From Vitrella brassicaformis (Eukaryota > Sar > Vitrellaceae): 64,000 nt of DNA. The DNA is taken from positions 1-64,000 of the forward strand of contig CDMY01000351.1 of assembly GCA_001179505.1 (NCBI GenBank), read 5' to 3'. Made by a program: the position numbers and the translations under genes. The notes below the pieces were generated by a model. It saw nothing but the letters and a program-made list of their open reading frames with translations, had not been told where the DNA came from and did no database searches. Shown here piece after piece: positions 31,960 to 43,467 of this stretch (the first letter of the stretch is position 1; each line of letters opens with the position of its first letter).

Positions 31960-34230
31960 TCAGCTCTCCCCCTCAGTCTCATCTTGCTCTGCCTCATCTG
32001 ACCCACCCTCACTGCAACCAACCGAGCTGGCCGGCCCACCATCCCCGACACTCACTGCCGCAGACCTCTCAAACACACGGCCGGAGGCCGCAGACGACAC
32101 CTCCTGCACAGCAGCAGACTCGGCAGACACAACCGATGTCTCTGCCGTCTCCTCTGTTGACTTGACGTCTTGATTCAGGCGCTCCTTCATCTCTGCCAGC
32201 CACTTCGGCAGGGGCGCGGCGAGAGCAGCCGCCCGCACCTTCTCGGGTTGCTCTCTCTTTTCTGGGTGGGGACGAAGCACGGAGAGGCTCTTGTTGCGTC
32301 GCAGGGGTCGCTCCACCGGCCGATGTGCTTGCAGTATGTCATGCCAAGTGTCCTTGGGCAAGCCCCAGGTAGAAAGGGAGTCGACCCGCGTGAAGTAGCC
32401 CTTCAGTGCCCTGTCGTATTGGATGTGATCTGGGTCTTCTGAGAGCAGGTAGCGGCGCTTCTCCTGCATTGCCGGCCATTTGTGCGACTTGATGAAGCCC
32501 TTGGCCAGAACCGGATTGACGTACCCCCACAGCTTCGAGACATTTCGTCGGCACTTGGCGAAGATCCCCTTCCATGTCTCAAGTGGCGAGCCGTCGACTG
32601 TCGAAAGGATCCTTGTGTTTAAGTTGCAGCTGATGGCGGCATTCTTCTTTCTTGTGTCGCCAACCGCTGTTGACTTGTTGCCCTCACTCTTGGCAGCAAA
32701 GGGCGCGATGGACGCGCGGCAGTGGGGCAGAGCTGGCGGGAGATTCACCGACCACTTGAGCGTCACGGGCAACGACATTTCGGCAAGTAGGCTGTGGCTG
32801 GTGAATGCAGGGGTGCACAGGAGCTTCATGGGCTCCTCCAGTGGGCAGAGGTCGAAGAGACGTCGGCTGTGTTCCACGCCGACGACGGGATCCCGTGTCT
32901 CATGGTGGATCAGCAGCGGGCACCGCACAAACTTGACGAGGTAGTCGTTCCGCATCAGGGGGCGGAGGTCGATGCCGCTGCCCTTGACCATCATGCGCGT
33001 GATGGAGCCGATGATGGCTTTGGAGTAGATGTCGGCCGCGATGGCTTCGATGGACGAAAAGGGCGACAGCAAGATGAGCCCGGCAGGGTCTGTGCCATAC
33101 TGCAGCTGACAGAAGTGATTGGCAACCAGCGCTGCGCTGCAGCCGATTGACGCGCCTGCGGGAGACATGTATCAAGCTTCGCAAATCGGCGTGTGTCCTT
33201 CATGCATTCGTCGTCTGGCTACCGATGAGAATAAGGTTCTCGACGGGCCTCTTCAGCTCCTCCACCATGAAAGTCACAATCCGTTTGGCGCGTGCCTCGA
33301 ATTCTTCCACAGTCGACACGTTAGTGGACTGCTCATCACGGTAGCCCGGATACTCGCATATGAACAAATCCATTCGCAACACCTGAAGGCAAGAAAAAGA
33401 GAAAGGCACCGAGCCGAGACACCACAGTACATGAGTCAATCAGCCGGGTGAGTGTCGCCCATTGCTGTACGGACGTCCATCAGCAGTCGCATCCCCTGGC
33501 AGGCACACATTGAGACACACACACACACACACACACACAGAGGCATTCGTTCATTCATGAGAAGCGGCCCTTTTCCCGCAGGCACACAGTGTCACACCGG
33601 CCTCGCAAGAGAGTCTCGCATGTCCTGCACACACGCACACACAACCACACAGACAACCACACACACAACCACACACGAGGCGTCGTGCATTCACTTGCCC
33701 CAGCAAAGCAACAGCGTCTTCCCCCTTCTCCTCCTCGACGCACCTCGGCATTGGCATGGAAGAACACGCCGACGTGCCCCCCAAAGGCCCCTCCATTCGG
33801 CAAACAAAACACGGGAAACCGCTTCACCTCCCCTTGATCCTTCTTGTCGCTTTTGTCGGCAGACTCAGCCTGGGGCTCGTCCACAGCCGGCCACGCAATG
33901 TAGTTGCTGAATGTGTCCTCGAAGCTGGGATCCTCAACGAGATCCGCCTTCACAAAAAGAGAAGGCAGAAGCAAGAGAAGACGGTCAAAGGTGCGTCGGA
34001 GGTGTATTTGTGTTCCTTTCTACCGAGCCTGGAAACAAGAGGGCTCGCAAGAGAGTCGAACAGAAGGACTGGAGGCGTGTTTGAGGTGGCATTTTCTTCG
34101 ACGGCTTCCCGCTCAAATCGCAGAGCTCTGAGCTCGCACTGCTACTCCCTTTCTTTTTCGCTGCTGCCGCCGCACCCTTCCTCAGTGCATCTGCATCTGC
34201 ATCTGCATCCACATCTACAGATCCGCCCAT
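31960..34230 (-). CDS. Alpha/beta hydrolase (serine hydrolase, ABHD-type) with long C-terminal extension
   Basis: Six exons (34230-34024, 33947-33744, 33624-33598, 33495-33475, 33382-33223, 33155-31960) give 604 residues in phase. The core reads FCLPNGGAFGGHVGVFFHANAE (cut: oxyanion-side HxNAE), LFICEYPGYRDEQ, and ENLILIGASIGCSAAL with the nucleophile Ser in G-x-S-x-G. HHETRDPVVGVEHSRRL follows, with the acid Asp in the usual place after the fold's strand 7; a catalytic His is probably in the TSHSLLAEM region. The N-terminal 60 residues hold an Asp-Ala repeat and a Lys/Ala stretch. The last 250 residues are not hydrolase-like: basic then Ser/Glu-rich. Substrate unknown (lipid or protein acyl ester likely). 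Two exons are only 27 and 21 bases. Its ATG overlaps that of the CCCH gene. Confidence 0.8.
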
Positions 34231-35214
34231 GCCGACGGTCTCCCACTCGGTGCTGTCAGAGAACCAGCTAGTCACCTTCCGCACCAAGCGATGCTCGCGA
34301 GGCGGGCGGTGCGACCCCGGCAGCTGTGTGTTCAGCCACAGGCACCAGGGCGGCGTGCGTCGGAGTCCCTTCGTCCGGGGCAGCACACAGGTGCTGGCGT
34401 ACTGCCACTTGCCGTGTCCACAGGGGCACATGTGTGTGCGAGGCCGCGCATGTCCGATGGCACACACGGAAGGTCAGCACGAGACAGGCAGGGGAGACGG
34501 GAGAGAGACGGAGGGAGGCGTATGTGTGTTCTGTCTGTGTGTTGTGTGTTGTGTGTGCAGAGGAGATCTATTTCCACCCGCTGACGTACAAGACGAGGGT
34601 GTGCCCGTCTCGCTCATGCAGCCGCAAGCACTGCCCCTTCATTCACGGCTTCGCTGAGGAGCGGAGAGGTCAGAAACTCCACACACAGACAGACACATCC
34701 AAACAAGAGAGAGACCTACGTTCACCTCACCCACCCTGTGTGTGGTGTGTGTGTTGATTCCATCCATCCATCAGACATGCGCTACTTGATGCGTTTCGAG
34801 GCCTTCGACGACGCCGGGCTGCCCTACCCACCGATGGCGACCTTGACCATCCACACCGACGGCACCACCATGCTGCAGCTGTCGGCCACCCCCGCACACC
34901 CTCCCCTCCTGGACCTCGTGCAGCAGCAGCAGCACCGACACATCACCACACACAACAAGGCGCCGGTGGTCGTCGGCGACACCGGCGGCGCACCAGACGA
35001 AGGCGACGAGATGGGCACCACGGGCGAGTGCGTGAGCACCACCACGGCGTCATCCACTCAGTCGACCATTCCGCCCCCTCCCGTCCTGCTGCCGGCCGGC
35101 GTCATGGCCCCGCACCCCGGCCTGGCCAGTGTGTTCCCGGATGACCCGCAGGTGTCGTGCCAGCTGGCTGCCCTCTTCATGGCCTGGGACGGCATGGTGG
35201 ACATGGGCAACTGA
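34229..35214 (+). CDS. CCCH tandem zinc-finger protein
   Basis: Three exons (34229-34472, 34561-34668, 34775-35214) give 263 residues. Three Cys/His clusters follow one another: FRTKRCSRGGRCDPGSCVFSH, CHLPCPQGHMCVRGRACPMAH and, after EEIYFHPLTYKTRVC, the cluster CPSRSCSRKHCPFIH. Spacing and the FHPLTYKT linker match the plant/alveolate arginine-rich tandem zinc-finger family, RNA-binding proteins that control mRNA decay and translation in cytoplasmic granules. The rest is low complexity with a short polyQ (LVQQQQHRH), a Pro stretch and a hydrophobic end, LAALFMAWDGMVDMGN. The only ATG ahead of the first finger in this frame is 34229, which overlaps the hydrolase ATG on the other strand. Confidence 0.85.
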
Positions 35215-38200
35215 GTGAGTGAATGAACTGGTGAGGGAGGAGGGTGGGGTGAGTGGGGATGGTCAATTGTCTGCACGACAAGACAGGTAGGTTGGTTTTC
35301 TCAAGTGGAGAGGGCGAGAGAGAGGGAGGGAGGGAGGGAGGGAGAGAGAGGCAGGTGACCATTTTGCGTTTGCTCCTTTGTGTTGCCTGCATGTCGTGTA
35401 TGCCTGTGTACCTACCAGGGTACATGTGTCGTGTTCGTGTGTGTTCGTGTGTGTGTGTGTGTGTGTCTGTGTGTGTGGTGCGCTGTATTGTGACGGTCGG
35501 GTGACCTGGGCACACGTCTGCCGGCCAAGTGGCGCGTGGCGTGCATGTGGCCTGCTTCACGGGACCAGCACCACGACACACAGCAGGGAGCCTTTTTTGT
35601 CTTCTACTCCTGTAAGGCCGCACTACATGTGTACTCCTCGCAAACACACCCACACGCACATTCACTTGCTGTCTGACGGTGTGTCTGCGTGGTGCACACA
35701 CACACAAGAGAGAGAGGGAGAGAGGGACCACATCTATGGGCGTTCGGCAGAGTGGTTGTTGACGTTCACCGATGCTGTCGTTTTTTCCCACAGCACGCAC
35801 ACACACCCATTGTGTGCGTGCCCACACTTCACACGGAAGCCTGGCTGGTGGATGGTATTTGTTAACGAACAAACGGCTTTCTGGTGCTGCCTGCTGCCTA
35901 CTCCCTCCCTCTCTCGATGCTTTCATACTTTTATTTGTGCCATTACATACATACACACACATCATGATGTGTATTCGCTACATACATATGCAATGGATGG
36001 ATGGATGCGTTGTGTATTCATTGCGCGAGCGAGACCAGGACAGGACAGCACGGCAAATGAAGGCAGCAGAGGCCGCAACGATGCTACCTACCTACTATAT
36101 ACATGTAAAGGTATGTATTTGTCACTCACTCCCTCACTCCTTTCTTCCCGCCCATGGCCATGCAGACGTGGTACGTGTCGTCGCACTCTTCCCGTCCGTC
36201 TCCTCCTCTCTCTTCTGGCTGAAGTGCTTCTTACCACTGAACTGGACTCCCTCACTGCATACGTCTGTGTGTGTATGTGCCCCTTTCTCTACTTGCGTGT
36301 GTGTGTGTGTCACACGCGGGTCTATAATTCGTCCAAGCTTGGTGTCTTCCTTCCCGCCTGCCTGCCTGTCTGTCTGTCTCTCTGTCTGTGTGTTCGTGTG
36401 CGTATGAGCATGGCCATGGTATACAGGTGGGGCCGGCACCAGGCCTGGCCAGCGCTTATAATATCTTGCATGTTATATGTATCTCCTTTCTACAGGTACC
36501 GACCGATCGTATCTCTTTCTCTCTGCGTGTGAGTGGCATGAGTGAGCGAGTGCCTGCCGTGTGTATCCTATACATGCCTGCCTGCCAGCGCATGCCATGG
36601 TGCGGTTGCTATTCGTCCGTGTGTGTGCGCGTGCGTATTGCTGTATACTGACGGTTCGCTCTTCGTGCGCTCCGTCAACCTGTGTGTCTATCTCTGTGGG
36701 TGTGAACGTGTTGCTGGCTGTGTCATGATCGCTCGCTCCATCGCCCCATCTGTGTCTGAGTGTGTTCACCTTTCTGGCTGCCGCCCTGCCTGTCTGACCG
36801 TCTGCGTTGATTCCTTTGGTTGGTCTGCTCTGCCCTTCCCGGCCTTGCCGGCCGACCGACCGATCGTATCTTTCTCGTTTTCCCTCCCCTCGCGTCGCTG
36901 TCTTGATGAATGATGTCACCACCGTGTTCCTCTTCACTCCTCACCTTCCTCGATGATGCAGACTGGATGATACACACAAGGTATCCATCACGTCTGTGTC
37001 GTCCAGGTTGGTCATGGTTGGAAAGAAACAGTGGAAGACATCAGATTGCCGAGTGGGGCACGGCACGGCAAGAGTGTGGCTGCCACCCCATCCCACCCCA
37101 CCCTGCTGACTGACTGACCGATCGCATGCATCTCCTCTTCCTCACACCATCTACCATCCATCCTTGCCATCTCCGCGGTCTCCCCACCTTCCCGGAGCCA
37201 CTGTGTAAACACACATACGTAACATACACACACAGGTGTGCGAGCAAGGACGCGACATGACATGGGGTGGGTTGATGGCCTTTGAAGCGAGCCGACAGAC
37301 AGACAGACAAGTCTGTTGTGCACGTGAGTGGGAGGGGTGGATAGATAGGTGCTTCGTTTGTTCATTGAAATCGCAGGAGCGAGAGCGAGAGAGAGAGAGA
37401 GAGAGAGAGAAGCCAGGGAGGTCCGATTGATTCACCGACACACGCGCGCAGCACAGACAGGTGGAATTCTTCTCTCAACGGACTCACTCACACACATGGA
37501 TGGATGGATGGATGGTCTGTAGGCCTGTCTGTCGCGTCGATTTTGAGCTGAGCTGTCTGTCTGTCTGTCTCGTCTGCGTCTGATCGCACGCACCGCACCA
37601 TGCCTGCCTAGTGGACCGAAGGCGAGTGAAGGGGATGGGATTCTGTGTGTCTGATGGATGGGTGAGAGGAGAGGAGAGGGGAGGGGAGCCGGGGGCTGCA
37701 AAGCTCACTGACAGGGCCGCTCAGGGCAGATCAGGGCGGATGCTATTGGAAGCAAGGAGGAAGGAAGCCCTGCTTTTTTCTGACGCATTGTTGCCAAGCG
37801 CGTCGTAGAGGTATAGTGGACACAGGCAAGCCAGCCGTGCTTCGTCCGTCACACGTGCGTACTGATGGGGAGAGCGAGCCAGCGAGCGAATGCGTCTTAT
37901 ATATATGTCGGACAGTGGATGGATCGGCACCTTTCAGTTGACTCCCGCTCCGCCTTAAGTCTGGTGGCGACATGTGGCAGCAGGCGTGTTAGCTTCACAC
38001 GCCTGCCGCCACCTGCCGCCACTCGGCTGTGAGGCGGGGAGGGGAAGACAGGAAGAGCGCTGGGGAGGGAGGGAGACACCAATATATATATATAGTCAAT
38101 GGCGTGCACTCACTGCACACACGGAATGGATGGAATATGTATGAGCGACTGATGACTGACTAGTGAATGAGTGGATTGGTTGACAGCAGCAGCCAGTCCG

Positions 38201-41200
38201 TCCGCAGGCACGCGATGCGGCGTGGCATGCACCACAAGAGTCCATGCTGCACGCGACGCGGATGCACGCCTTACACACACAGCCACACACACACGCACCC
38301 ACACGCACACGCATTCATTCATTCATTCAGCCAGGCCAATGGCAACCAATCAGGGCACCCGCGCCGCTCCCCCAAGCGCACCCCTGCACTCAGCTGCCGA
38401 CATCCATTCCACTGCTTCCTCCGTTGCATCCATTCCACTGCACTGCGTGCGTCAATCAGGACTCCTGTCAGTCTCTTTGGCTTGCTTGTCTCTTGCTGTC
38501 GGTCTGTCTGTCTGTCTGTCGCTCGCTTGTTGACGATGCCCACTCGTCCTTCTATCTATCGGCAATCGCCTCCGACGTCATGATGCAATTGATAAATACT
38601 TCCCCTCCCCCCACTCTCCCCCTCCCCCCCGACTCTTTCTGTGTGGATCGACCAACCAACACACGCCAGTCCCCGACTCCCATCCAACCCCACCCCATCC
38701 CCTGTCTTGACTACATAATGAATGAACTTACCCAGGTAGACAGACAGACGGACAGACGGACAGGCAGAGACAGAGACAGAGACAGACAAGGATATGGCAT
38801 ACAGGCACAAGCCGTTCGTGTGAAAGTGTATGCCTGGGTGAAAAGGGCAGAGAGGAGAGGAGAGGAGAGGAGAAGCGAGGTGAGGAGNNNNNNNNNNNNN
38901 NNNNNNNNNNNNNNNNNNNNNNNNNNNNNNNNNNNNNNNNNNNNNNNNNNNNNNNNNNNNNNNNNNNNNNNNNNNNNNNNNNNNNNNNNNNNNNNNNNNN
39001 NNNNNNNNNNNNNNNNNNNNNNNNNNNNNNNNNNNNNNNNNNNNNNNNNNNNNNNNNNNNNNNNNNNNNNNNNNNNNNNNNNNNNNNNNNNNNNNNNNNN
39101 NNNNNNNNNNNNNNNNNNNNNNNNNNNNNNNNNNNNNNNNNNNNNNNNNNNNNNNNNNNNNNNNNNNNNNNNNNNNNNNNNNNNNNNGGGGGGGGGGGGG
39201 GGGGGGGGGGGGGGGCGGGGGCCAACCAACAGGCGCTGATGTGATGTGGTGTGATGTGGTGTGCTGTGCTACGCATATCGATTCATATGCGGATATAAAC
39301 GTGTCAGTCAGTCAGACATACATACATACAGACGGGTGTACATGAAAGACTTAACTTAGCCATCACACCGCATCACACCGCCAGCACACAATCCACCCAT
39401 TCACAATCCATCCACACATCCGTCCCATCCGCACGCAAAACAGAGAGCAAAACACGACACCACATCACGTGTACCTGATAATACAACCAACCACAAGCAG
39501 CACTCACACACTCACACACACACACAGCGAGAGAGGGAGGGAGAGGGGGCTATGTACAATCACGGCACGTGTAGATGAGGAGGCAGCTCAGCTCGCACAC
39601 AGCAAGGCAAGGCAAGGGCAGTTCAGCACAGCGCACACACGACACGACACGCAATTACCCCTCCGCCCCTCCGTCCGTATGGATGTAAGGAATAGGTCAT
39701 AAAGAAGTAGGCAGGCGCATGGCATGCATGGGATGGATGCATCGCGTGGTGGGTGGGCGGGTGGGTTGGTGAGTGCGTTGGTATGTCTGTCTGTCTGTCT
39801 GTCTGTATGGGTGGAGATCGACTCAGTGTTCCTAAGGATAAACTCTTACACACATACACACACACATTCAACTCAGTACGGACACATTGACCTGACGACA
39901 GACGCACTGCACTGCACTGATGCATTCAACCATCCACCGCACCCACCACCATACGGCCCCCCACAAACAGACAGAGGCAGACCACACAAGGCGCGACACA
40001 CATGCCTACACGTGCGTCGTTGCGCCGCTCCTTCCTTTCCTCTCCTGCTCTGCCATTTGATCTAACGATTCACCAATCAAGATTTCAAGATACAAACCCA
40101 GCCATGATACAAGACACGCAATACACGCACACACACACACACAGAGACACAGAGATAGACACAGACACACAAGATACATACAGATGGATGCAGGTGAGGA
40201 AATCGTTATCAAATGGCCGACAGACAGACACAGGGCATAAACGATGCACCAAGGGAAGGAGGATGCACCGTGCACCATTTAGTTATCACACACAAGACAC
40301 ACACACACACACACACAGACAGAGAGAGAGAGAGGGGGGCGAAAACCAAACGTGAGAGCACCGAGAGCAACGGTGTTACAAAAACAGAGAAAGAGGCGGA
40401 GAGAGAGAGAGAGGCTTGGCGAGTCATTGAATGGGTGGGTGACCACAGGGTGGGTGGGTGGATGGCTGTATGTACGTATGGCCATGCATGGCTGCCAAAC
40501 ACTTGCCTGGCCAGCAGGCAAGGCAAGTGGCATGCCAGGCACGCCTCATCTCATGTATGTGCGTGCGTCTGTCGGTCGTGTGTAGTGTGTATCTCATCTC
40601 GTATTTCCCATCCCATTCCATCATCAAGTACTGTACCTGTAGTGCAGTGTAGTGTAGTGTAGTGTAAGCATCGGTTCTGTCTGCAATCATTGCAGGTGAG
40701 GTGCTCCTATCGGTTAAATAAGCGCGTAAGCACACTCGGGCGACAGCGGGACACACTCGGGTGGGCTCAGCTGGACGGCACGAAGGAAAACCAGCAGCCC
40801 GTCCCGCCCGCTCAGTCGTCCATTGCACAAACACACGACGATCCCAGAGAGAAAGACAGAGAGAGAGAGAGAGAGGGAGAGGGATGGCGTGGCGGAGAGA
40901 GAGGAAGGGGTGGTGGCGCGTGGGAATGAGTGAGTGCGATGGTGAGGGAGGAAAAATAGTTGTTAGCACCAGCTAGCGTGTGTGTGACCCTCCCTCCCCC
41001 ATAGCCCCATGCACTAAAGCACTTAGCCAGCCAGTCCACTTATTTCAGCCGGCCAGCCAGCCACGGACACACGACGAGCCGGCCGGCCGGCCGATCGAGC
41101 GGGCGACTGGCGGACTGACTACACTGCCGCCCCGCCCCCCTTGCTACAAAAACCACTTGATGGCTCCATGTCATGTGTGTACCCCCACACCCATCAATCC

Positions 41201-41240
41201 ACCTCTTCCCCCCAACCCCCCCACCCCCTTAGTCAGTCAG
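35215..41240. other. Six-kilobase gene-poor, microsatellite-rich region
   Basis: No convincing gene. It is dense in simple repeats: (GGGA)n near 35325-35345, (TG)n at 35450-35480, GA repeats at 37379-37410, (GGAT)n near 37500, TA repeats at 38085-38095, GAGAG-type repeats near 38850, AC repeats near 40130 and 40300, and (GCCG)n at 41080-41095. A long open frame across 35378-36532 is Cys/Val/His-rich repeat translation and not a credible protein. An assembly gap lies at 38888-39187. A short perfect hairpin is at 40502-40522. Long 3' UTRs or noncoding RNAs could sit here unseen. Confidence 0.55.
38888..39215. other. Assembly gap (300 N) beside poly-G
   Basis: N from 38888 to 39187, preceded by a GAGAG-type repeat and followed by 28 G. 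Same 300-N length as the other two gaps. Confidence 0.95.
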
Positions 41241-43098
41241 TCAGTAGATTTCGTGTGTTTCGCACTCCACCACCTCGGTCAGCAGCTGTGACACCTCCTG
41301 CATCCTGTGGGCGTGCGCCGAGTCGTCCGACAGAGCCAGCGACACCCCGTCAGTGTCACCCTCAGACACGTCGTCGCCCACATCGCTGCCCGCCTCGTCC
41401 CCATAGGCAGCCACCAGAGGCAGGTCGGCCGCACCCACTGGCGGGGGGAGGGTGAAGGGCACGGCGGGGGTGCAGGGGGTCCGTGCGGAGCCGTCACATG
41501 GGGTGGGGCAGCGGGCCTCGTGCTTGGCGCAGGAAAACTCCAGCTGCTGCTCGTTGAGCATGTGAGCTGGCTCTATCTGCTGCTCCTGCTGCTGCTGCTG
41601 CTCCTGCTGCTGGTCGTCATGGCCATGGTCATTGTCACTACGATCGCCATGATCTTCTTCTTGTCCTCCTCCTTCTTGTGGGTGGGGGGGCTGGAGGGGG
41701 CAGTCGAAGTCGCCGTCTGGGGGGATGGTGGTTGTGGCTGCGTCGACAGGGCTGCTGTGGGTGCTGGTGGACGATCCTTCGCAGGTGTCGGTGGGCGTGT
41801 GCGGGTGGGCGGCGGTGGGTGGGGTGGTGGGCTCGCCTGAGGCGTCTGCACGGGCGTCTGCAGACAGAGAGAGAGTGCACAAGTCAAATCAAATCAAATC
41901 AGATGACGGCCGGGTCATCCTCCCTCGCCACTCACCATTTGTTTCGGTGACGGTGTCGGCTGCCGTGACTGCTTCTGGTGGTGGTGGTAGGGTGGTGGGG
42001 GGAATGGGGGCGGTGGCGGGGAGCTCCTCCTCCGGAGCAGCTGCCGCACAGACATAGACACACCGACACATGTCGCTGCGGCCCCTGCTGGCGGTCCACT
42101 GAGGCGAGAGGTGCGGCGCCCGTCCGCCACAGACGTCTTCATCCTCCTCCATGCCCTCGGCCATGGCCTCGTCGATGTCCTCGTCGTAGGCGTCGGTGTC
42201 CATGTCGTCAAAATCGTCTTCATCTTCCGACTCGTCCAGCTCCTCCTGCCCCTCGTCGATGCGCTCCCTGACCCCCGGCAGCGGCACATCCACCCGCCGC
42301 ACCTCCCGGCTCTCATCCCCCGTCCGCTCCTTCTTCTCACGCTCCCGCGGCACCGGCACCCAGCCGATCACCTCGGCCTGGTCACGAGACCGCAGGACGG
42401 GCAGCGCTTCCAAGGGGTCCTCGTCAGCGGCCATCGACACGCCGTCGTCGTCGAACCTCAGCAGCCGCCGGGTGGGGATGGGCAACACTGGGACAGGCTG
42501 GTGCTGCCGCGAGAAGGACCTCGATGATGACCGGGGGGATCTCCGCTTCTTCTGCGTCGGGCTGAAGCCCAAAATGCTGAGGGGAGAGGGCACGGGGGCG
42601 GCCTCTGGGATGACCGAGTTGATGACGGCCGTGGTCAATGGGGAGGCCAGCGGGGTGTCGGTGCTGGCCGTCCGGGTGCGCTTGGCCTGTGGGTGGGGAT
42701 GAGGGTGTGGGTGTGGGTGTGGGTGCTGAGTGTGGCGGTAGGTGTAGGGGGTGGATGGGGCGTAGGACATGGAAGGGGAGGTGCCCGGCGTGAAGCTGGC
42801 CGGCACGGAGGACGGGAAGGTGTCGATGCTGACGTCACTCGCCGCATAGGTGGGGTGCGACGCTGTGAACGTTGCAACAGATACCACACCACCACAAGCA
42901 CACACACACAGAACAGACCACCGTTTGTGCGGCCACTTCGACGGGCTGCTGTGTGTTTCCCTCTCACTCACCTTCCGACACAGTGGACGCCCTTGTGGTT
43001 CGTGTGATGGAGGGGTGTGGCCGGGCGACGGCGAGGGGCAGCTCGGTGTGCGCCCTCTTGCCCCTCAGCCAGCCCCACACGCCGCCGTGACTCGCCAT
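41241..43098 (-). CDS. Large acidic/proline-rich low-complexity protein, unrecognised
   Basis: Three exons (43098-42972, 42862-41936, 41857-41241) join in phase to 556 residues. The start is MASHGGVWGWLRGKR. Then come a Pro/Ser region with a His-Pro repeat (HPHPHPHPHPHP), a basic patch (KKRRSPRSSSRSFSRQ), RRLLRFDDDGVSMAADEDP with VIGWVPVPREREKKER, a very acidic stretch (DEDDFDDMDTDAYDEDIDEA), a Q-rich stretch (DDQQQEQQQQQEQQ) and a short structured-looking end, MQEVSQLLTEVVECETHEIY. The mix of basic and acidic low-complexity blocks suggests a nuclear protein (inference). No family recognised. Divergent from the RUS gene with 369 bases between start codons. Confidence 0.65.
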
Positions 43099-43467
43099 CT
43101 CCTGCAAGCGCCGGACAGTACACCTGCACCTCCTCTACAGGCAACTCACAACTCGCTCGTCGAGCACAGGCGACAAGCCAGCGGGATCTCGTCTCGCGTG
43201 GGTCACTGTGAGGTCAGTGCGCGCCGTGCGCCTCCGCATCGCGGCCGCGCCGCATCTCCAGAGCCCAGGAGATAAACGGTCGAAGGTCAAACGGCTAAGC
43301 TCGCAACCGAGCGAAAGGGAAAGTGCATGTGGAGCGTGCGTGGGTGATTCCTGTTGCGTGCCGTCGTTTGATTGTGCATGAAAGACATGGGACTTGGCCG
43401 TCAGGCCGCTTAGGACATTCTGTGAAACCGCTCTCTCAGCGAAAGGGAAAGGAGGCTGGAGGGTCCC

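Noticed and set aside
35378-36532. A 384-codon open frame on the plus strand
   Set aside because: Its translation is Cys/Val/His/Thr-rich and follows TG/CA and TCTG repeats; no start context, motif or splice structure supports it.
38244-39276. Open frames across the gap at 38.9-39.2 kb on both strands
   Set aside because: Same cause: N and poly-G. Flanks are simple repeats.
42035-42060. A possible 23-base intron (GTGTGTCTATG...GGCAG) in the acidic-protein gene
   Set aside because: Too short for spliceosomal removal here, and the exon stays open straight through it.
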